From contig NZ_CP132985.1 of assembly GCF_003286595.3 (NCBI RefSeq), positions 124,001-188,000 of the forward strand: a stretch of DNA of 64,000 nt. The letters are read 5' to 3'. Each line of letters begins with the position of its first letter. Within the stretch, counting starts at the first letter, position 1. Shown here one piece after another: positions 42,032 to 51,496 of the stretch. The stretch comes from Aerococcus mictus (lineage in GTDB: Bacteria; Bacillota; Bacilli; Lactobacillales; Aerococcaceae). A program made the translations under genes and the position numbers. The notes beneath the pieces were generated by a model. That model was not told where the DNA came from. It ran no database searches and worked only from the letters and a program-made list of their open reading frames with translations.

Positions 42032-44459
42032 GAAGAATTTACCGATTTTCATTTCACTTCTGATTGTTAGCCTCTTTTTCACGGTGATTTTTTACTATGG
42101 CTATACCAATATTTCGTCAAGTAACCGCCAGCTGAAGGCAACGAATTTCTACGATGCCCGCTTGTCAGAAGACCTGTCCCAGGAGGAGATCGCTAAACTC
42201 AACCAAGTTGAAGCCATTGAGCTAGCGGGCGGGACTTCTGCCAGAGCCCACAGTGCTAAGTACAAGGACCATCTCATTTCTATGGTGGGACAGGATGTTC
42301 AGGTCAAGCAGATGCGAGAAGAGTCTTATTTGTTGGCTGGGCGCTTTCCTGAGTCGGCGAATGAAATTGTCCTGAATGAATCTCTAGTTAAGCAGGAAGG
42401 CCTCTCCCTAGGCGATGAGCTAGTGATCGAGCTTGGAGAGCGTCAGGTGGACGGGAAGACGATCGATGCCCGGTCGACCTATACTGCTGAAGAAAGCTTT
42501 GAGACCACAGAAAGCCGCCACTATACCCTAGTTGGTGTCTACAAAGATTTCTATAATGAGAACTTAAAAATCAATTACGGTATGCCTCTGGTGGATGACG
42601 ACGAAGCATTGATCCCTTTGATCAATTTCCATGACTTCAAGGCAGCCTATGCCCAGAGTGAGGCTATCCAAGACGAGATTCAAGATCTACTAGGAAAAGA
42701 AGTGGAATTGGACTTTAATGACTCCTTGGTCCGCTACTACGGCCTGGATGTCAGCCAGAGTAAAAATTTGATGACTAAGCTGGTTAATGCCCTCTCCCTC
42801 CTCTTATGTATGGGAATCTTTGTCTTCTTTATCAAAAATATTTTTTGGGTTTGGGGTCTGCAGAAGATTCGCGAGCTCTCCATGTATAAATCCATCGGAT
42901 CGACGGACTTTCAAATTTATCTCTTACTGGTGAAAGGGGCACTCACAGTCTCCGTCCTGCCTGTTTTAATTGGTCATGTCCTGGGCTTCTTCCTTATTCG
43001 TTATCTCTTTGAAGTCGCCAATAGTGGCAAAGCTGAAGTGGTCTTCTTTAACCAGGTTCACTTTAACTGGATCTTGTCTTTGGTCATTATCCTGGTGGCC
43101 CTAGCGGTTGTCCTAGTCGCGGTCATCTATCCGGCGCGCAAGATCGCGAAGATCGATATTATTGAAGGGCTCAAAGGAAATTTTAGCCTGTCTAAGAAGA
43201 AGGGCAAGAAGCGAAGTTCCAAGCTTTGGAAAGAACTCCGGCTGAACAATATGGCCAGTATCAAGTCCCAACGCTACATCTCAGCTATTGGCATCCTAAT
43301 TGTAGCCATCTTCTGTATCGTCTATGCCATTGCCGACTACAACCGGGACTTCTATGCCTTTGATGATGGCTATGATCTCACGGTCCACTACTACAATGAC
43401 ACCGGTGAATTGCCCCCTATCCTGCCCGAAATTCTTGCTGACTATGAGGGTGAGGGCTATATTTCTAAGGAAAAGAACCTAGCCATTGAACCTAACCTGG
43501 AGCTCTCCCAAACCGCCCAATCACTGGGCCTGGATGAGCAATTGGAGCAAATGATGGCTGACACCAAGCCCCAATACATCAGGGGAATTCTGGTCGCCCT
43601 CGAAGAGGACGACCTTCAGAAATTGGGTGGCAGGCCAGGGAAATTTACCCTCTACAACCAGGTCCAAGCAGATCCCAACGAGCCCCTTGCTCAGGCTGAA
43701 AAAGTGCCGTATTTTGATCAACCTGATCAATTAGACGTCAGCATTAATGAGAAGCAGCACAGCCTTCCTATTGCGCATACTATTGATGAGCTCGGCCCCT
43801 ACCAGACCCGGGTCCTGCCCTTTACCGTCATGGTCTATACGGATTTTGAGACCTATCAAGAGCTGATGGAAGCGGCCCAAGACGATAAAAATTATAATTA
43901 TCCCTTCGAATTGAAGCTGAAACTTCCTAAAGGACAAGCTGGCCGGGCCAAGGAAGAGATCACTAGTCGCATCGAAAATACCATTGCTTATAATGAAAGC
44001 TTCAAGGTCTTTACAGATGAGGAGATCCAGGCCGAACAGTTTACAGATATTCAAAGTTTCAAGCTGATCATCTATGGGATTGCGGCCATCATCTTCCTGA
44101 TGAATATCACCAACGGCTATTCCTCTATCAACCTCAGTCTGATGAGCCGGCGTAAAGAGATTGGAACTCTCTATTCGATTGGGATGGATATCCAGGCCTT
44201 GAGAAATCACTTCAGTCGCGAATTTCTCTTCGAACAAGGGAAGTCTTTCCTCTTGTCTGCCTTGATTACCTTAGGGATTATGCTAGGGATTGCTGGTCTA
44301 TTCAAGAGTGTTGATATGAAGTCCTTAATCTTATACTTCCCCTACATAGTCTTTCTGGGCTTTTCACTCTTAGTTTATGGCTTGAACTTGCTCATTTACT
44401 GGACAGGTCTCAGTGCTATTCTAAACCATGAACCGATTGATTTGATCCGGGGAATATAA
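42024..44459 (+). CDS. FtsX-like ABC permease
   Basis: 811 aa from ATG 42024 (GGAG ten nt upstream; ATG 42015 sits on the RBS). Eight TM helices: one at the start, three around residues 245-375, one near 415, and three at the C-terminus. Two large extracellular domains (~30-240 and ~440-665) lie between them. Duplicated FtsX layout as in peptide-antibiotic or lipoprotein exporters. With the upstream two-component system it forms a stress or antimicrobial-peptide response module; the inducer is unknown. Confidence 0.86.
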   Translation: MNKKNLPIFISLLIVSLFFTVIFYYGYTNISSSNRQLKATNFYDARLSEDLSQEEIAKLNQVEAIELAGGTSARAHSAKYKDHLISMVGQDVQVKQMREESYLLAGRFPESANEIVLNESLVKQEGLSLGDELVIELGERQVDGKTIDARSTYTAEESFETTESRHYTLVGVYKDFYNENLKINYGMPLVDDDEALIPLINFHDFKAAYAQSEAIQDEIQDLLGKEVELDFNDSLVRYYGLDVSQSKNLMTKLVNALSLLLCMGIFVFFIKNIFWVWGLQKIRELSMYKSIGSTDFQIYLLLVKGALTVSVLPVLIGHVLGFFLIRYLFEVANSGKAEVVFFNQVHFNWILSLVIILVALAVVLVAVIYPARKIAKIDIIEGLKGNFSLSKKKGKKRSSKLWKELRLNNMASIKSQRYISAIGILIVAIFCIVYAIADYNRDFYAFDDGYDLTVHYYNDTGELPPILPEILADYEGEGYISKEKNLAIEPNLELSQTAQSLGLDEQLEQMMADTKPQYIRGILVALEEDDLQKLGGRPGKFTLYNQVQADPNEPLAQAEKVPYFDQPDQLDVSINEKQHSLPIAHTIDELGPYQTRVLPFTVMVYTDFETYQELMEAAQDDKNYNYPFELKLKLPKGQAGRAKEEITSRIENTIAYNESFKVFTDEEIQAEQFTDIQSFKLIIYGIAAIIFLMNITNGYSSINLSLMSRRKEIGTLYSIGMDIQALRNHFSREFLFEQGKSFLLSALITLGIMLGIAGLFKSVDMKSLILYFPYIVFLGFSLLVYGLNLLIYWTGLSAILNHEPIDLIRGI

Positions 44460-44478
44460 TAAAGATTGAATAAAAAGT

Positions 44479-44528
44479 AACCGACTTTTTGAGCCTGTTT
44501 TTAGGACGCGGAAAGTCGGTTTTTTTAT
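44479..44528 (+). terminator. Terminator after the FtsX-type operon
   Basis: AACCGACTTT and AAAGTCGGTT with a 27-nt partly paired loop, followed by T7. Confidence 0.85.
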
Positions 44529-44648
44529 TGAGGAGAAAGGCGCATTGAATGGGCATGATACTTTGCTGGTTTATTTTCTCGTGATAAGCTAAAAGCGTAA
44601 ATTGTAACTCGTGGGAAACCCACTATTCCGTTAAGGAGGTTACTGATC

Positions 44649-45074
44649 ATGAAATCATTGAAAGAATTAGAAGAAGCTCAACAGGCCGCCCAAGAAGTGT
44701 TGATTCATTTAGATAAGGGGATTGAATTGCTCCAATCGGCCTCCAAATGGGGGATGTGGGATTTACTGGGTGGTGACTTTCTGCCTAGTTTGATCAAGCG
44801 GCGCAGAATTCAGGCGGCAAACCAAGAAATTGAGGCTCTTGGTCAATCTTTAAGATTTTTAAACCAAGAGTTAGCGGATGTCAGTATGACCTTGCCCCAA
44901 GGAATGGCTGATGGACTAAAAGACAACTTCTTTGATACCTGGTTTGACAATGTCTTTACGGATGCACGGGTCCAGTCAGATATCAAAGACCAGCTCCAAG
45001 CCCTGCAAAGGATGCGTCGGTCGATTGTTAAACTGGAGAAAGATTTGACTGAAAAACTAGGTGAAATGACATAG
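44649..45074 (+). CDS. Hypothetical helical protein
   Basis: 141 aa. Predicted all-helical with coiled-coil-like ends (KELEEAQQAAQEVLIHLDK and LQALQRMRRSIVKLEKDL). A central WGMWDLLGGDFLPSLIKRRR motif is conserved in small Firmicute proteins of unknown role. AAGGAGG nine nt upstream of ATG. Soluble; monocistronic. Confidence 0.55.
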   Translation: MKSLKELEEAQQAAQEVLIHLDKGIELLQSASKWGMWDLLGGDFLPSLIKRRRIQAANQEIEALGQSLRFLNQELADVSMTLPQGMADGLKDNFFDTWFDNVFTDARVQSDIKDQLQALQRMRRSIVKLEKDLTEKLGEMT

Positions 45075-45139
45075 AATAGTCTATTTCTTTAACTAAAATA
45101 ATTCTTGCCAAAAAATGACTCAGTCACTATAATTAGATA

Positions 45140-45425
45140 AAAATTTATCTAATGAGGAAAAACCTAGGCAAGCAAGTTAAAGCGAGGGTGTGTGGGTGAG
45201 AGACGCCTACTTGTGCTAGGGGCTGGGCCTTAGGGTGCGCCAAGCACCGGATAGTAGCTCATTATCTTGAGCTACCGCGTCAAACGCGTTATCATGGAAG
45301 GCAAGTTTTTGGTGACTTGTTAGAGAGAGTTAGCAAGTTGCTGACTAATAGAGGTGGCACCGCAGGTTAAGCACTTGTCCTTTATTCGTATTAACGAATA
45401 GGGGGCAAGTGCTTATTTTATTTTG
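45140..45425 (+). promoter_or_regulatory. T-box leader
   Basis: Ends in the T-box AGAGGTGGCACCGC (45349-45362) and a terminator AAGCACTTGTCC..GGGCAAGTGCTT with a T-rich tail. Upstream hairpins: CCTAGG-CA..GCTAGG (stem I), GTAGCTC..GAGCTAC, CGCGT..ACGCG and CAAGT..ACTTG. A TAC after the stem-I apex (45214) could be a tyrosine specifier; this is not certain. Confidence 0.88.
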
Positions 45426-45436
45426 GAGGAAGAACG

Positions 45437-45790
45437 ATGACAGATGATTTATTTACTTTGTACACTTTAAAAGTTGAAGTTCTGGCTACTGATCGGCCTT
45501 TTGTCTGCAGTCACCGGGAGGGAGATTATTTTATTGTGGAAGGTGAGAATTTAATTTTCTCACAGACTCGATCTTTCTCTATGTATGCCTTAGCTACCTT
45601 ACTTCCTGTGTTGCCAGCCAAGCAAAGACTTTTGCAGGAGAATGATTGGATGCGTTCTGATGCTATCATTGCTTGTCCAGACCCTAATTGTGGGGCAGTT
45701 TTTAAGATAACGAGAAAAAAGCAAAAACAATTTAGCCACGCAGAAACAACAGTTGTGCCGCTAAATCAAGGAGATGATGATCAATGTTAG
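45437..45790 (+). CDS. TIGR04076-family protein
   Basis: 117 aa. VEVLATDRPFVCSHREGDYF at the start, FSMYALATLLPVLPAKQRL in the middle and a late CPDPNCGAVFKITR motif fit the TIGR04076 family, small proteins of unknown function often beside aldo/keto reductases. First gene under the T-box. Stop overlaps the next start. Confidence 0.65.
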   Translation: MTDDLFTLYTLKVEVLATDRPFVCSHREGDYFIVEGENLIFSQTRSFSMYALATLLPVLPAKQRLLQENDWMRSDAIIACPDPNCGAVFKITRKKQKQFSHAETTVVPLNQGDDDQC

Positions 45791-46833
45791 AAAGAATTGA
45801 ATTAAGTCCAGGTTACAGTATTGCTCGTGTTCTAAATGGCTTGTGGCAATTATCACCAGGACATACCTTAAAAGGACAGCTTGACCTAGAAGAGATTAAC
45901 CAAACTTTTCATCAATTAGGAGAGCTTGGTTTTACAACTTTTGACTTGGCGGATATTTATACAGGGGCTGAAGAGGCGTTAGGCCGCTACCTGAAAGAAT
46001 TGAACCATCATTCTCATCTAACCGTTCATGATATCCAAATTCACGAAAAGTACGTGCCTGATATTGATGTCTTAGAGACTGTGAGTTTTGAAGATACAGA
46101 GGCGATTATCGATCGGTCTCTAAGGAAATTAGGTCGTGACTATATCGATCTCATACAATTTCACTGGTGGGACTACAGTATCGATCGCTACATTGAAGTG
46201 GCTGAACATTTGGTTAAACTACAGAAGAAGGGCAAGATTCGCTATATTGGGGTAACAAATTTCGACACCGATCACCTTAAACAATTAGTTGATGCTGGTA
46301 TTCCAATCATTTCTTGTCAGTCCCAGTATTCGCTTTTTGATCGACGCCCCGAAAAGAAACTCTTATCTTATTCAATTGATCATGGTATCCAGCAATTATG
46401 TTTTGGAACCTTATCTGGAGGCTTGTTATCGGATAAATATCTCAATCAGACCAATATTGAATTAGAGACGCGATCTCAGATTAAATATCAACAAGTGATT
46501 GATCAAAGCCTGGGTCAGAGTGGCTATCAGGAACTCTTACACTTATTGGATGAGATTGCTCATAAGCACCAGGTATCTATTTCTAACGTGGCGACTCGCT
46601 ATATTCTTCAGCAAAAAGGAGTAGCTGGGAGTATTATCGGCATTAGAAATCATCGACATGTCAAGGATAACTTAGCAATCTTTGACTTTACACTAGGTCG
46701 AGAATATCTTGATGTTATCCGATCTTTCTTGGACCAATATCCACGTTTGTCTGGAGATTGTTATGAACTTGAGAGAGACCCTAATTCAATATTTTCATCA
46801 ATTATCCGTCGTCACGAAAATGCTAATGGTTAA
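45784..46833 (+). CDS. Aldo/keto reductase family oxidoreductase
   Basis: 349 aa. Asp and Tyr of the AKR tetrad in FDLADIYTGAEE, Lys near IHEKYVP, His in IQFHWWDY, later IGVTNFD and a C-terminal GSIIGIRNHRHVKDN cofactor segment. Longer than small AKRs. It overlaps the TIGR04076 gene by 7 nt. T-box control implies a role in metabolism of the sensed amino acid or a related compound; substrate unknown. Confidence 0.82.
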   Translation: MLERIELSPGYSIARVLNGLWQLSPGHTLKGQLDLEEINQTFHQLGELGFTTFDLADIYTGAEEALGRYLKELNHHSHLTVHDIQIHEKYVPDIDVLETVSFEDTEAIIDRSLRKLGRDYIDLIQFHWWDYSIDRYIEVAEHLVKLQKKGKIRYIGVTNFDTDHLKQLVDAGIPIISCQSQYSLFDRRPEKKLLSYSIDHGIQQLCFGTLSGGLLSDKYLNQTNIELETRSQIKYQQVIDQSLGQSGYQELLHLLDEIAHKHQVSISNVATRYILQQKGVAGSIIGIRNHRHVKDNLAIFDFTLGREYLDVIRSFLDQYPRLSGDCYELERDPNSIFSSIIRRHENANG

Positions 46834-46846
46834 GGAGGCTAAATAA

Positions 46847-48301
46847 ATGAAAGATAAACAAACTCTAGCGTTCAGAGGAGGCTATTTAATGGCCTACTTG
46901 CCCTTGGTAATTTTCTTAGGTTTTTGTATCCTTTTCTTTGTGATTTTAAAGGCCTTTGAAATGCATGCACTAGCTATGGGAGCTATCTTAGGCTTACTGA
47001 CGGGTTCAATCTTTGTTAAACCCAAACAGGCAACAGACTATTGGGAGTCTGTTTATGAAGGGGCCAGAGAAGCCGTGCCAGTAGTTATTTTACTGATGAC
47101 AATTGGGATTTTTTCCCAGATGATTAAGACTGCTAATCTCTCAGCTGGCTTTGTCTATCTTGCCCAGCTTATGGGGGTAAAGGGAGGTCTTTATACAGCA
47201 ATGACCTTTCTCTTTGTTTCAATCATTGCTACCGCAACAGGCTCTTCGATTGGCTCTTTCTTTACCTGTTTTCCTATTTTTTATCCAGCAGGTATCTTGT
47301 TAGGCGCCCATCCAGCTGCCTTAGCTGGCGCTATCCTTTCTGGAGGGATTTTTGGGGATAATCTAGCTCCTATTTCAGATACGACCATTATTTCCGCTGG
47401 TACCCAGCACTATCGGACTTCTAAGCAAAGTTGTGATATTGGGGGTGCAGTCCGGACCCGCTTACCCTATGCTTTAATTGCGGGTGGTGTGTCCTTTATC
47501 CTCTTTATTTTATTTGGTGGAGGTGGAATCATACAGGCTGGCTCGATAGTGCCTGGAGCTGAACACGTGCGTTCGCTCTATATGTTGATTCCGGTAATTT
47601 TAATGCTAATCATTTCGATTCGTAAGCGTAATCTTTACTTAGCTATTTTAGTAGGATTGCTTTCTGGTTGTATGGTGGGATTATTAACGGGTGTGCTTCA
47701 AGTTAGCGATATCATGACTAGCCAAGATGGCGCACTGACAGGTTTTCTTACCAAAGGCATTGAGGGGATGATGGGAACTTGTCTCTTGGTTTTATCGGTT
47801 TATGGCGTCATGGGTGTCTTGAATGCTTCAGGGGCTTTACAGCAATTGACTGATCAGATTAGACAATCTAAGCTCTGTCAGACTGTTTCAGGAACAGAAT
47901 TGGCTATGATGTTAGGGATTACCCTAACAACTATTTTATTTGGTGGGGTTTCCTCAGCTTCAATGACAACTTTTGGTAAGGTACAGAATGAGCTAGGCCA
48001 AGCCTGTCAGCTCCATCCCTATCGAAGGGCCAACTTATTGGATGGTTTTGCTAATGGTTTAGGTGTAGCTGTTCCTTTCCTTTCTGTTTTTATTTTTGTA
48101 GGTTCACAATTAACACAGGGTTATGAATTCGTTGCCCCCTTATCTGTTACTCAAATTGCTCCTTATCTTTTTCACAGCTATAACCTCTTTTTAGCCTTCT
48201 TGATTTCAATCTTAACTGGTTGGGGCCGTCGCTTTGAAGGACAGCAAGGTAAGGAAATTTTAGCAGTAAACCTCAATGAAAAAGCAAAAATTCTTAGCTA
48301 A
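46847..48301 (+). CDS. NhaC-family Na+/H+ antiporter-like transporter
   Basis: 484 aa, 11-12 TM helices. Family marks: GAREAVPVVILLMTIGI, ATATGSSIGSFFT, GGIFGDNLAPISDTTIISA and FGGVSSASMTTFG. NhaC members under T-box control in Firmicutes, such as YheL-type proteins, are thought to transport amino acids. Third gene of this operon; GGAGG upstream of ATG; terminator follows. Confidence 0.82.
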   Translation: MKDKQTLAFRGGYLMAYLPLVIFLGFCILFFVILKAFEMHALAMGAILGLLTGSIFVKPKQATDYWESVYEGAREAVPVVILLMTIGIFSQMIKTANLSAGFVYLAQLMGVKGGLYTAMTFLFVSIIATATGSSIGSFFTCFPIFYPAGILLGAHPAALAGAILSGGIFGDNLAPISDTTIISAGTQHYRTSKQSCDIGGAVRTRLPYALIAGGVSFILFILFGGGGIIQAGSIVPGAEHVRSLYMLIPVILMLIISIRKRNLYLAILVGLLSGCMVGLLTGVLQVSDIMTSQDGALTGFLTKGIEGMMGTCLLVLSVYGVMGVLNASGALQQLTDQIRQSKLCQTVSGTELAMMLGITLTTILFGGVSSASMTTFGKVQNELGQACQLHPYRRANLLDGFANGLGVAVPFLSVFIFVGSQLTQGYEFVAPLSVTQIAPYLFHSYNLFLAFLISILTGWGRRFEGQQGKEILAVNLNEKAKILS

Positions 48302-48339
48302 AAGCATAGAATGGCCCATTGAAGTCATACATATAAAGA

Positions 48340-48374
48340 AAAAAAGTCATTTTAGAAATAAAATGACTTTTTTA
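48340..48374 (+). terminator. Terminator of the T-box operon
   Basis: AAAAAGTCATTTTA-GAAA-TAAAATGACTTTTTT, near-perfect stem with A and T tracts, usable on both strands. Confidence 0.92.
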
Positions 48375-48485
48375 TTGGTGAATATTAAAGAAATTTTCAA
48401 AAGTAAGTTACGTCTTTCACTCATTTCAACGTCAATAACTATACAACTTTTCTTTCATTTGTTTGCGAGAAATTATGTAGTTTAC

Positions 48486-49703
48486 CTAAGCTTGGTACTG
48501 TCCTCTCGCTTTCGGCCAGACCGCTTTTTGACCGGGTTTTTCAACTAATTTTTTACCCCAGGTTTCTAGGACTTGGTTGACGTAGGGGAGGATATTATGA
48601 CAGTATTCCACACAGCCAAGGTAATGGCCGCCTGCGTCATAGATTCCCTTAAAGGTACAGATAATCCATTCACCTGGAGAAGTGGAAGAAATAAAGAATT
48701 TTTCACTAGTTTTTTCTTTAGACTTGAGAGCAGCTAGGATATCTTTGATGGTTTCATGTTCCGCTTCGGGGTAATTAGAGTTAATATCTAGTCCGACTGA
48801 GCTGACAGTTTTAGGGTTCAACATTTCATCGACATCGTTCTTATAATTGAAATAAAGCAGGTGGTCATCCTGGTCATAGTAGGCCACTTCTACAGGGATC
48901 TGCTTTAAGAAATGGTTCAAGTGAGAAACTGTGAGGATGCCGCGGTCTAAGCAGACATAGTCTTGGCCACTGGCTGGATCTTTGACCTCGATTGCTTGTT
49001 CGAGCCAGTGGTTATCCGGATAGACTTGACTTTCTAGCCGGTGGGGGGCTTGGGAGCCCTGGGTCCAGTCGTCATACTTCTTATCGACAAAGCGGGATGA
49101 GCGACTGTCTAAGATTACCTGTGGCTTCGACTTGGGATCGGCCGCTTGGTCATCGACCATCTCTTGGCCGGTCATCTGGCAGTAGTATTCTAAAATCGGC
49201 AGGTTATCCTGTACCCATTCCATGGTGCCTTCATAGCTCCCATCAGGATTATAGAAGGCCCGATGGTTATGGGTAACGAAACGCTCGGTCTCACTCCAAT
49301 TCGACCGCAAAACTACCCGGGGAACTTGGTGAGTCCGCATTTCGTAGATGAGTTTAGCAACACTTTCAGCCACTCTTTCGGGGTGGATGTTGAAGAGGGC
49401 CTCACCCACCGCTTCGGGATTGCGTTTGGCGACCATGTCTTCTTTGGGCTTATGACGGTTGTAGAAGAGGTATTGGTTATTAGCGTCGCAAGTGGTTACC
49501 TCATGGTCAATATTGGCTAAGAGCTGGTTAATTTGGTTAACGCTTAATATCCCACAGTCGAGCTTGACTGCATCACTGTCGCGAGCTGCCTGGGTTTTCT
49601 CGGCGACGACTTCTACCCAGTTATCCAGGGAACGGTCGATGTCAGTGATGGGGCTTTCCACTGGGTGTTCTACTTTCAGGTCTTCAATTTCTGTATATTT
49701 CAA
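48486..49703 (-). CDS. Double PAS-domain protein (DUF438/PAS_10-like)
   Basis: 405 aa with an internal duplication: residues ~48-175 and ~252-385 each carry LDxGILxVxxxNxxL, a D/N-x-LLYFNxK strand and an EGTMEWVQDNLPIL / GCVEYCHNILPYV close. This is the PAS_10 pattern. No membrane or output domain, so it may bind heme or a small ligand and act by protein contact. It is the last gene of the siderophore operon, 22 nt after the ATPase stop. Confidence 0.7.
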   Translation of the reverse strand: MKYTEIEDLKVEHPVESPITDIDRSLDNWVEVVAEKTQAARDSDAVKLDCGILSVNQINQLLANIDHEVTTCDANNQYLFYNRHKPKEDMVAKRNPEAVGEALFNIHPERVAESVAKLIYEMRTHQVPRVVLRSNWSETERFVTHNHRAFYNPDGSYEGTMEWVQDNLPILEYYCQMTGQEMVDDQAADPKSKPQVILDSRSSRFVDKKYDDWTQGSQAPHRLESQVYPDNHWLEQAIEVKDPASGQDYVCLDRGILTVSHLNHFLKQIPVEVAYYDQDDHLLYFNYKNDVDEMLNPKTVSSVGLDINSNYPEAEHETIKDILAALKSKEKTSEKFFISSTSPGEWIICTFKGIYDAGGHYLGCVEYCHNILPYVNQVLETWGKKLVEKPGQKAVWPKARGQYQA

Positions 49704-49725
49704 TGCTTGGCCTTCCTTTCATGGC

Positions 49726-50499
49726 TTAATAAAAGTCTAAAACAAAGTGACCTTTGGGGTGATAGAGACGGTCAGATTGGACTTGGTAGGTCTCTTTAAT
49801 GGTGGTTTGGCTGAGGACATCAGCAGGCTTTCCGCCGGCGACTAATTCACCTGCTGAGAGCAGATAGGCATAATCGCAGTAGCGGAGGACCTGGTTGAGG
49901 TCGTGGAGGATCATAACCACTGTGAGACCTTCTTCCTTATTGAGTTGACTAATCAGATTCAGGAAGTGAATTTGATTGCGGATGTCCAGGTAGGTCGTTG
50001 GTTCATCGAGAAAGAGGAGGTCAGGCTCTTGGGCCAGGGCGAGGGCCAGCCAGACTAACTGCCGCTGACCGCCCGAGAGTTCCTGGAGCTGTTTATCGCG
50101 ATAATCACTTAAACCGACCATGTCAAGCACGCGGTCGACAATATCTTGGTCGGCCTTTGAGGATGAGGTCAACCAAGACTGGTAGGGGCTCCTTCCCAGG
50201 CTAACAATATCCCTAACCGAAAGCAAGAGCTGGTTGCGGTGGCTTTGTTGGACTACGGCAATCTTTTTGGCCCGTTCTTTTAAGGGGATATCTTGCAAGT
50301 CTTCTCCCTCAAAAATGACCTGGCCGCTTGCTAGAGTCTTGCGCCCATTCAAGCAGTCAAAGAGGGTGGTCTTGCCTGACCCGTTAGGACCGATTAATCC
50401 GGTAACACTTCCCGCTTTAACAGTCAGTGAAATATGACTCAAGTGAAAGTCCGACTGTCTTACATATGAAAAGCTGATATCTTGGGCTGTTAATAAGAT
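49726..50499 (-). CDS. Siderophore/heme ABC transporter ATP-binding protein, probable ATC start
   Basis: 258 aa if started at the ATC at 50499. No ATG, GTG or TTG fits the expected N-terminus: the only usual start, TTG at 50442, would remove the first strand (LLTAQDISFSY). A perfect SD, GGAGGTGATC (50504-50513), sits at the right spacing for the ATC. Walker A GPNGSGKTT, signature LSGGQRQLVW, Walker B LLFLDEPTTYLD, H-loop ILHDLNQ; FecE/FepC type. The SD lies in the permease stop region, so the two are coupled. Confidence 0.72.
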   Translation of the reverse strand: MLLTAQDISFSYVRQSDFHLSHISLTVKAGSVTGLIGPNGSGKTTLFDCLNGRKTLASGQVIFEGEDLQDIPLKERAKKIAVVQQSHRNQLLLSVRDIVSLGRSPYQSWLTSSSKADQDIVDRVLDMVGLSDYRDKQLQELSGGQRQLVWLALALAQEPDLLFLDEPTTYLDIRNQIHFLNLISQLNKEEGLTVVMILHDLNQVLRYCDYAYLLSAGELVAGGKPADVLSQTTIKETYQVQSDRLYHPKGHFVLDFY

Positions 50500-50505
50500 G
50501 GTCGA

Positions 50506-51495
50506 TCACCTCCGAGTCGATTGGCGGTAAAGCAGGTAGAGGAAGAAAGGTCCTCCAATTAAGGACATGGTGGTCCCAATAGGAATTTCCAATGGAGCGA
50601 TGATCGTCCGCGATAGGGTATCGGCCAGAATAAGTAAAATCGCCCCCAGGATCCCGGTAAAGGGGATCAGGCGACTATGCTTGCCACCAACCAGTAAACG
50701 GGCCACATGGGGGATAATTAAACCCACAAAGCCGATCATCCCCACAAAGGAAACCGTAATGGCAGCCAGATAAACGCCCACCAGCGCCACCATTAAGGCG
50801 ATGACCTTGGGGGGGTAACCTAGGGAATGAATCAGTCCATCTTCTAATTGGAGTAAGTCCATCTTGGGATGGATGAAGAAAAGACAGAGATAAGCGGGGA
50901 GGGCATAGAGGAAGAGCAGGAGAATGTCTTGCCAACTATGGCCACTGAGATTACCGTTTAACCAGAGGATGGCCCCATGGAGGCGGTCACTATTCATGGT
51001 AACGATAACGCTTTGCAAGCCGCCTAAAACTGAGCGGATGGCTAGACCCGTCAGGACAATCCGTATCGAAGAGTAGGATGACTGAAAAGCCAAGAGACCC
51101 ACCAGAAGAAAGGCTCCCACCCCGCCGACAAAGGCGAAGAGGGGCACCATGGCGGTCTGCTCCGGGAATAGGATCAAAATCACCACTGCCAGCAAGCTGG
51201 CGCCGGCGTTAATCCCTAGGATATTGCTATCGGTGATCGGATTTTTGAGGACGCTCTGGATCAGTAGACCGGAAAGTCCCAGGTTTAATCCTGCTAGGAG
51301 GGTAATGGCGATTCGGGGATAACGGATACTCCAGAGAATCTGTCCCCGCTTAGTGGCTTGGCCGGTGAAACTGGATAAGATGTCTTCCAGATTGACGGGG
51401 ATACTCCCTAGCCGCATACCAATCAGGGCAAAGATAGCTAGTACCAGCAATAAAAACAGAAAGAGAAGCCAGCGACTTCTGCTTCGTTTAATCAC
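50506..51495 (-). CDS. FecCD-family siderophore ABC permease
   Basis: 329 aa, nine to ten TM helices. Family marks: RYPRIAITLLAGLNLGLSGL, DSNILGINAGASL, GLIIPHVARLLVG and the C-terminal IPIGTTMSLIGGPFFLYLLYR. Single permease, so a homodimer is expected. It starts one nt after the binding-protein stop. Two adjacent Arg codons at its end overlap the SD of the ATPase gene. Confidence 0.9.
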   Translation of the reverse strand: MIKRSRSRWLLFLFLLLVLAIFALIGMRLGSIPVNLEDILSSFTGQATKRGQILWSIRYPRIAITLLAGLNLGLSGLLIQSVLKNPITDSNILGINAGASLLAVVILILFPEQTAMVPLFAFVGGVGAFLLVGLLAFQSSYSSIRIVLTGLAIRSVLGGLQSVIVTMNSDRLHGAILWLNGNLSGHSWQDILLLFLYALPAYLCLFFIHPKMDLLQLEDGLIHSLGYPPKVIALMVALVGVYLAAITVSFVGMIGFVGLIIPHVARLLVGGKHSRLIPFTGILGAILLILADTLSRTIIAPLEIPIGTTMSLIGGPFFLYLLYRQSTRR

Positions 51496-51496
51496 T

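Noticed and set aside
45140..45348. Lysine or other metabolite riboswitch before the T-box operon
   Set aside because: The hairpins fit a T-box leader ending in AGAGGTGGCACCGC; no other riboswitch core was found.
48276..48548. Plus-strand ORF of 90 codons after the NhaC gene
   Set aside because: It overlaps the NhaC end, runs through the terminator hairpin and into the antisense of the PAS gene; composition is not protein-like.
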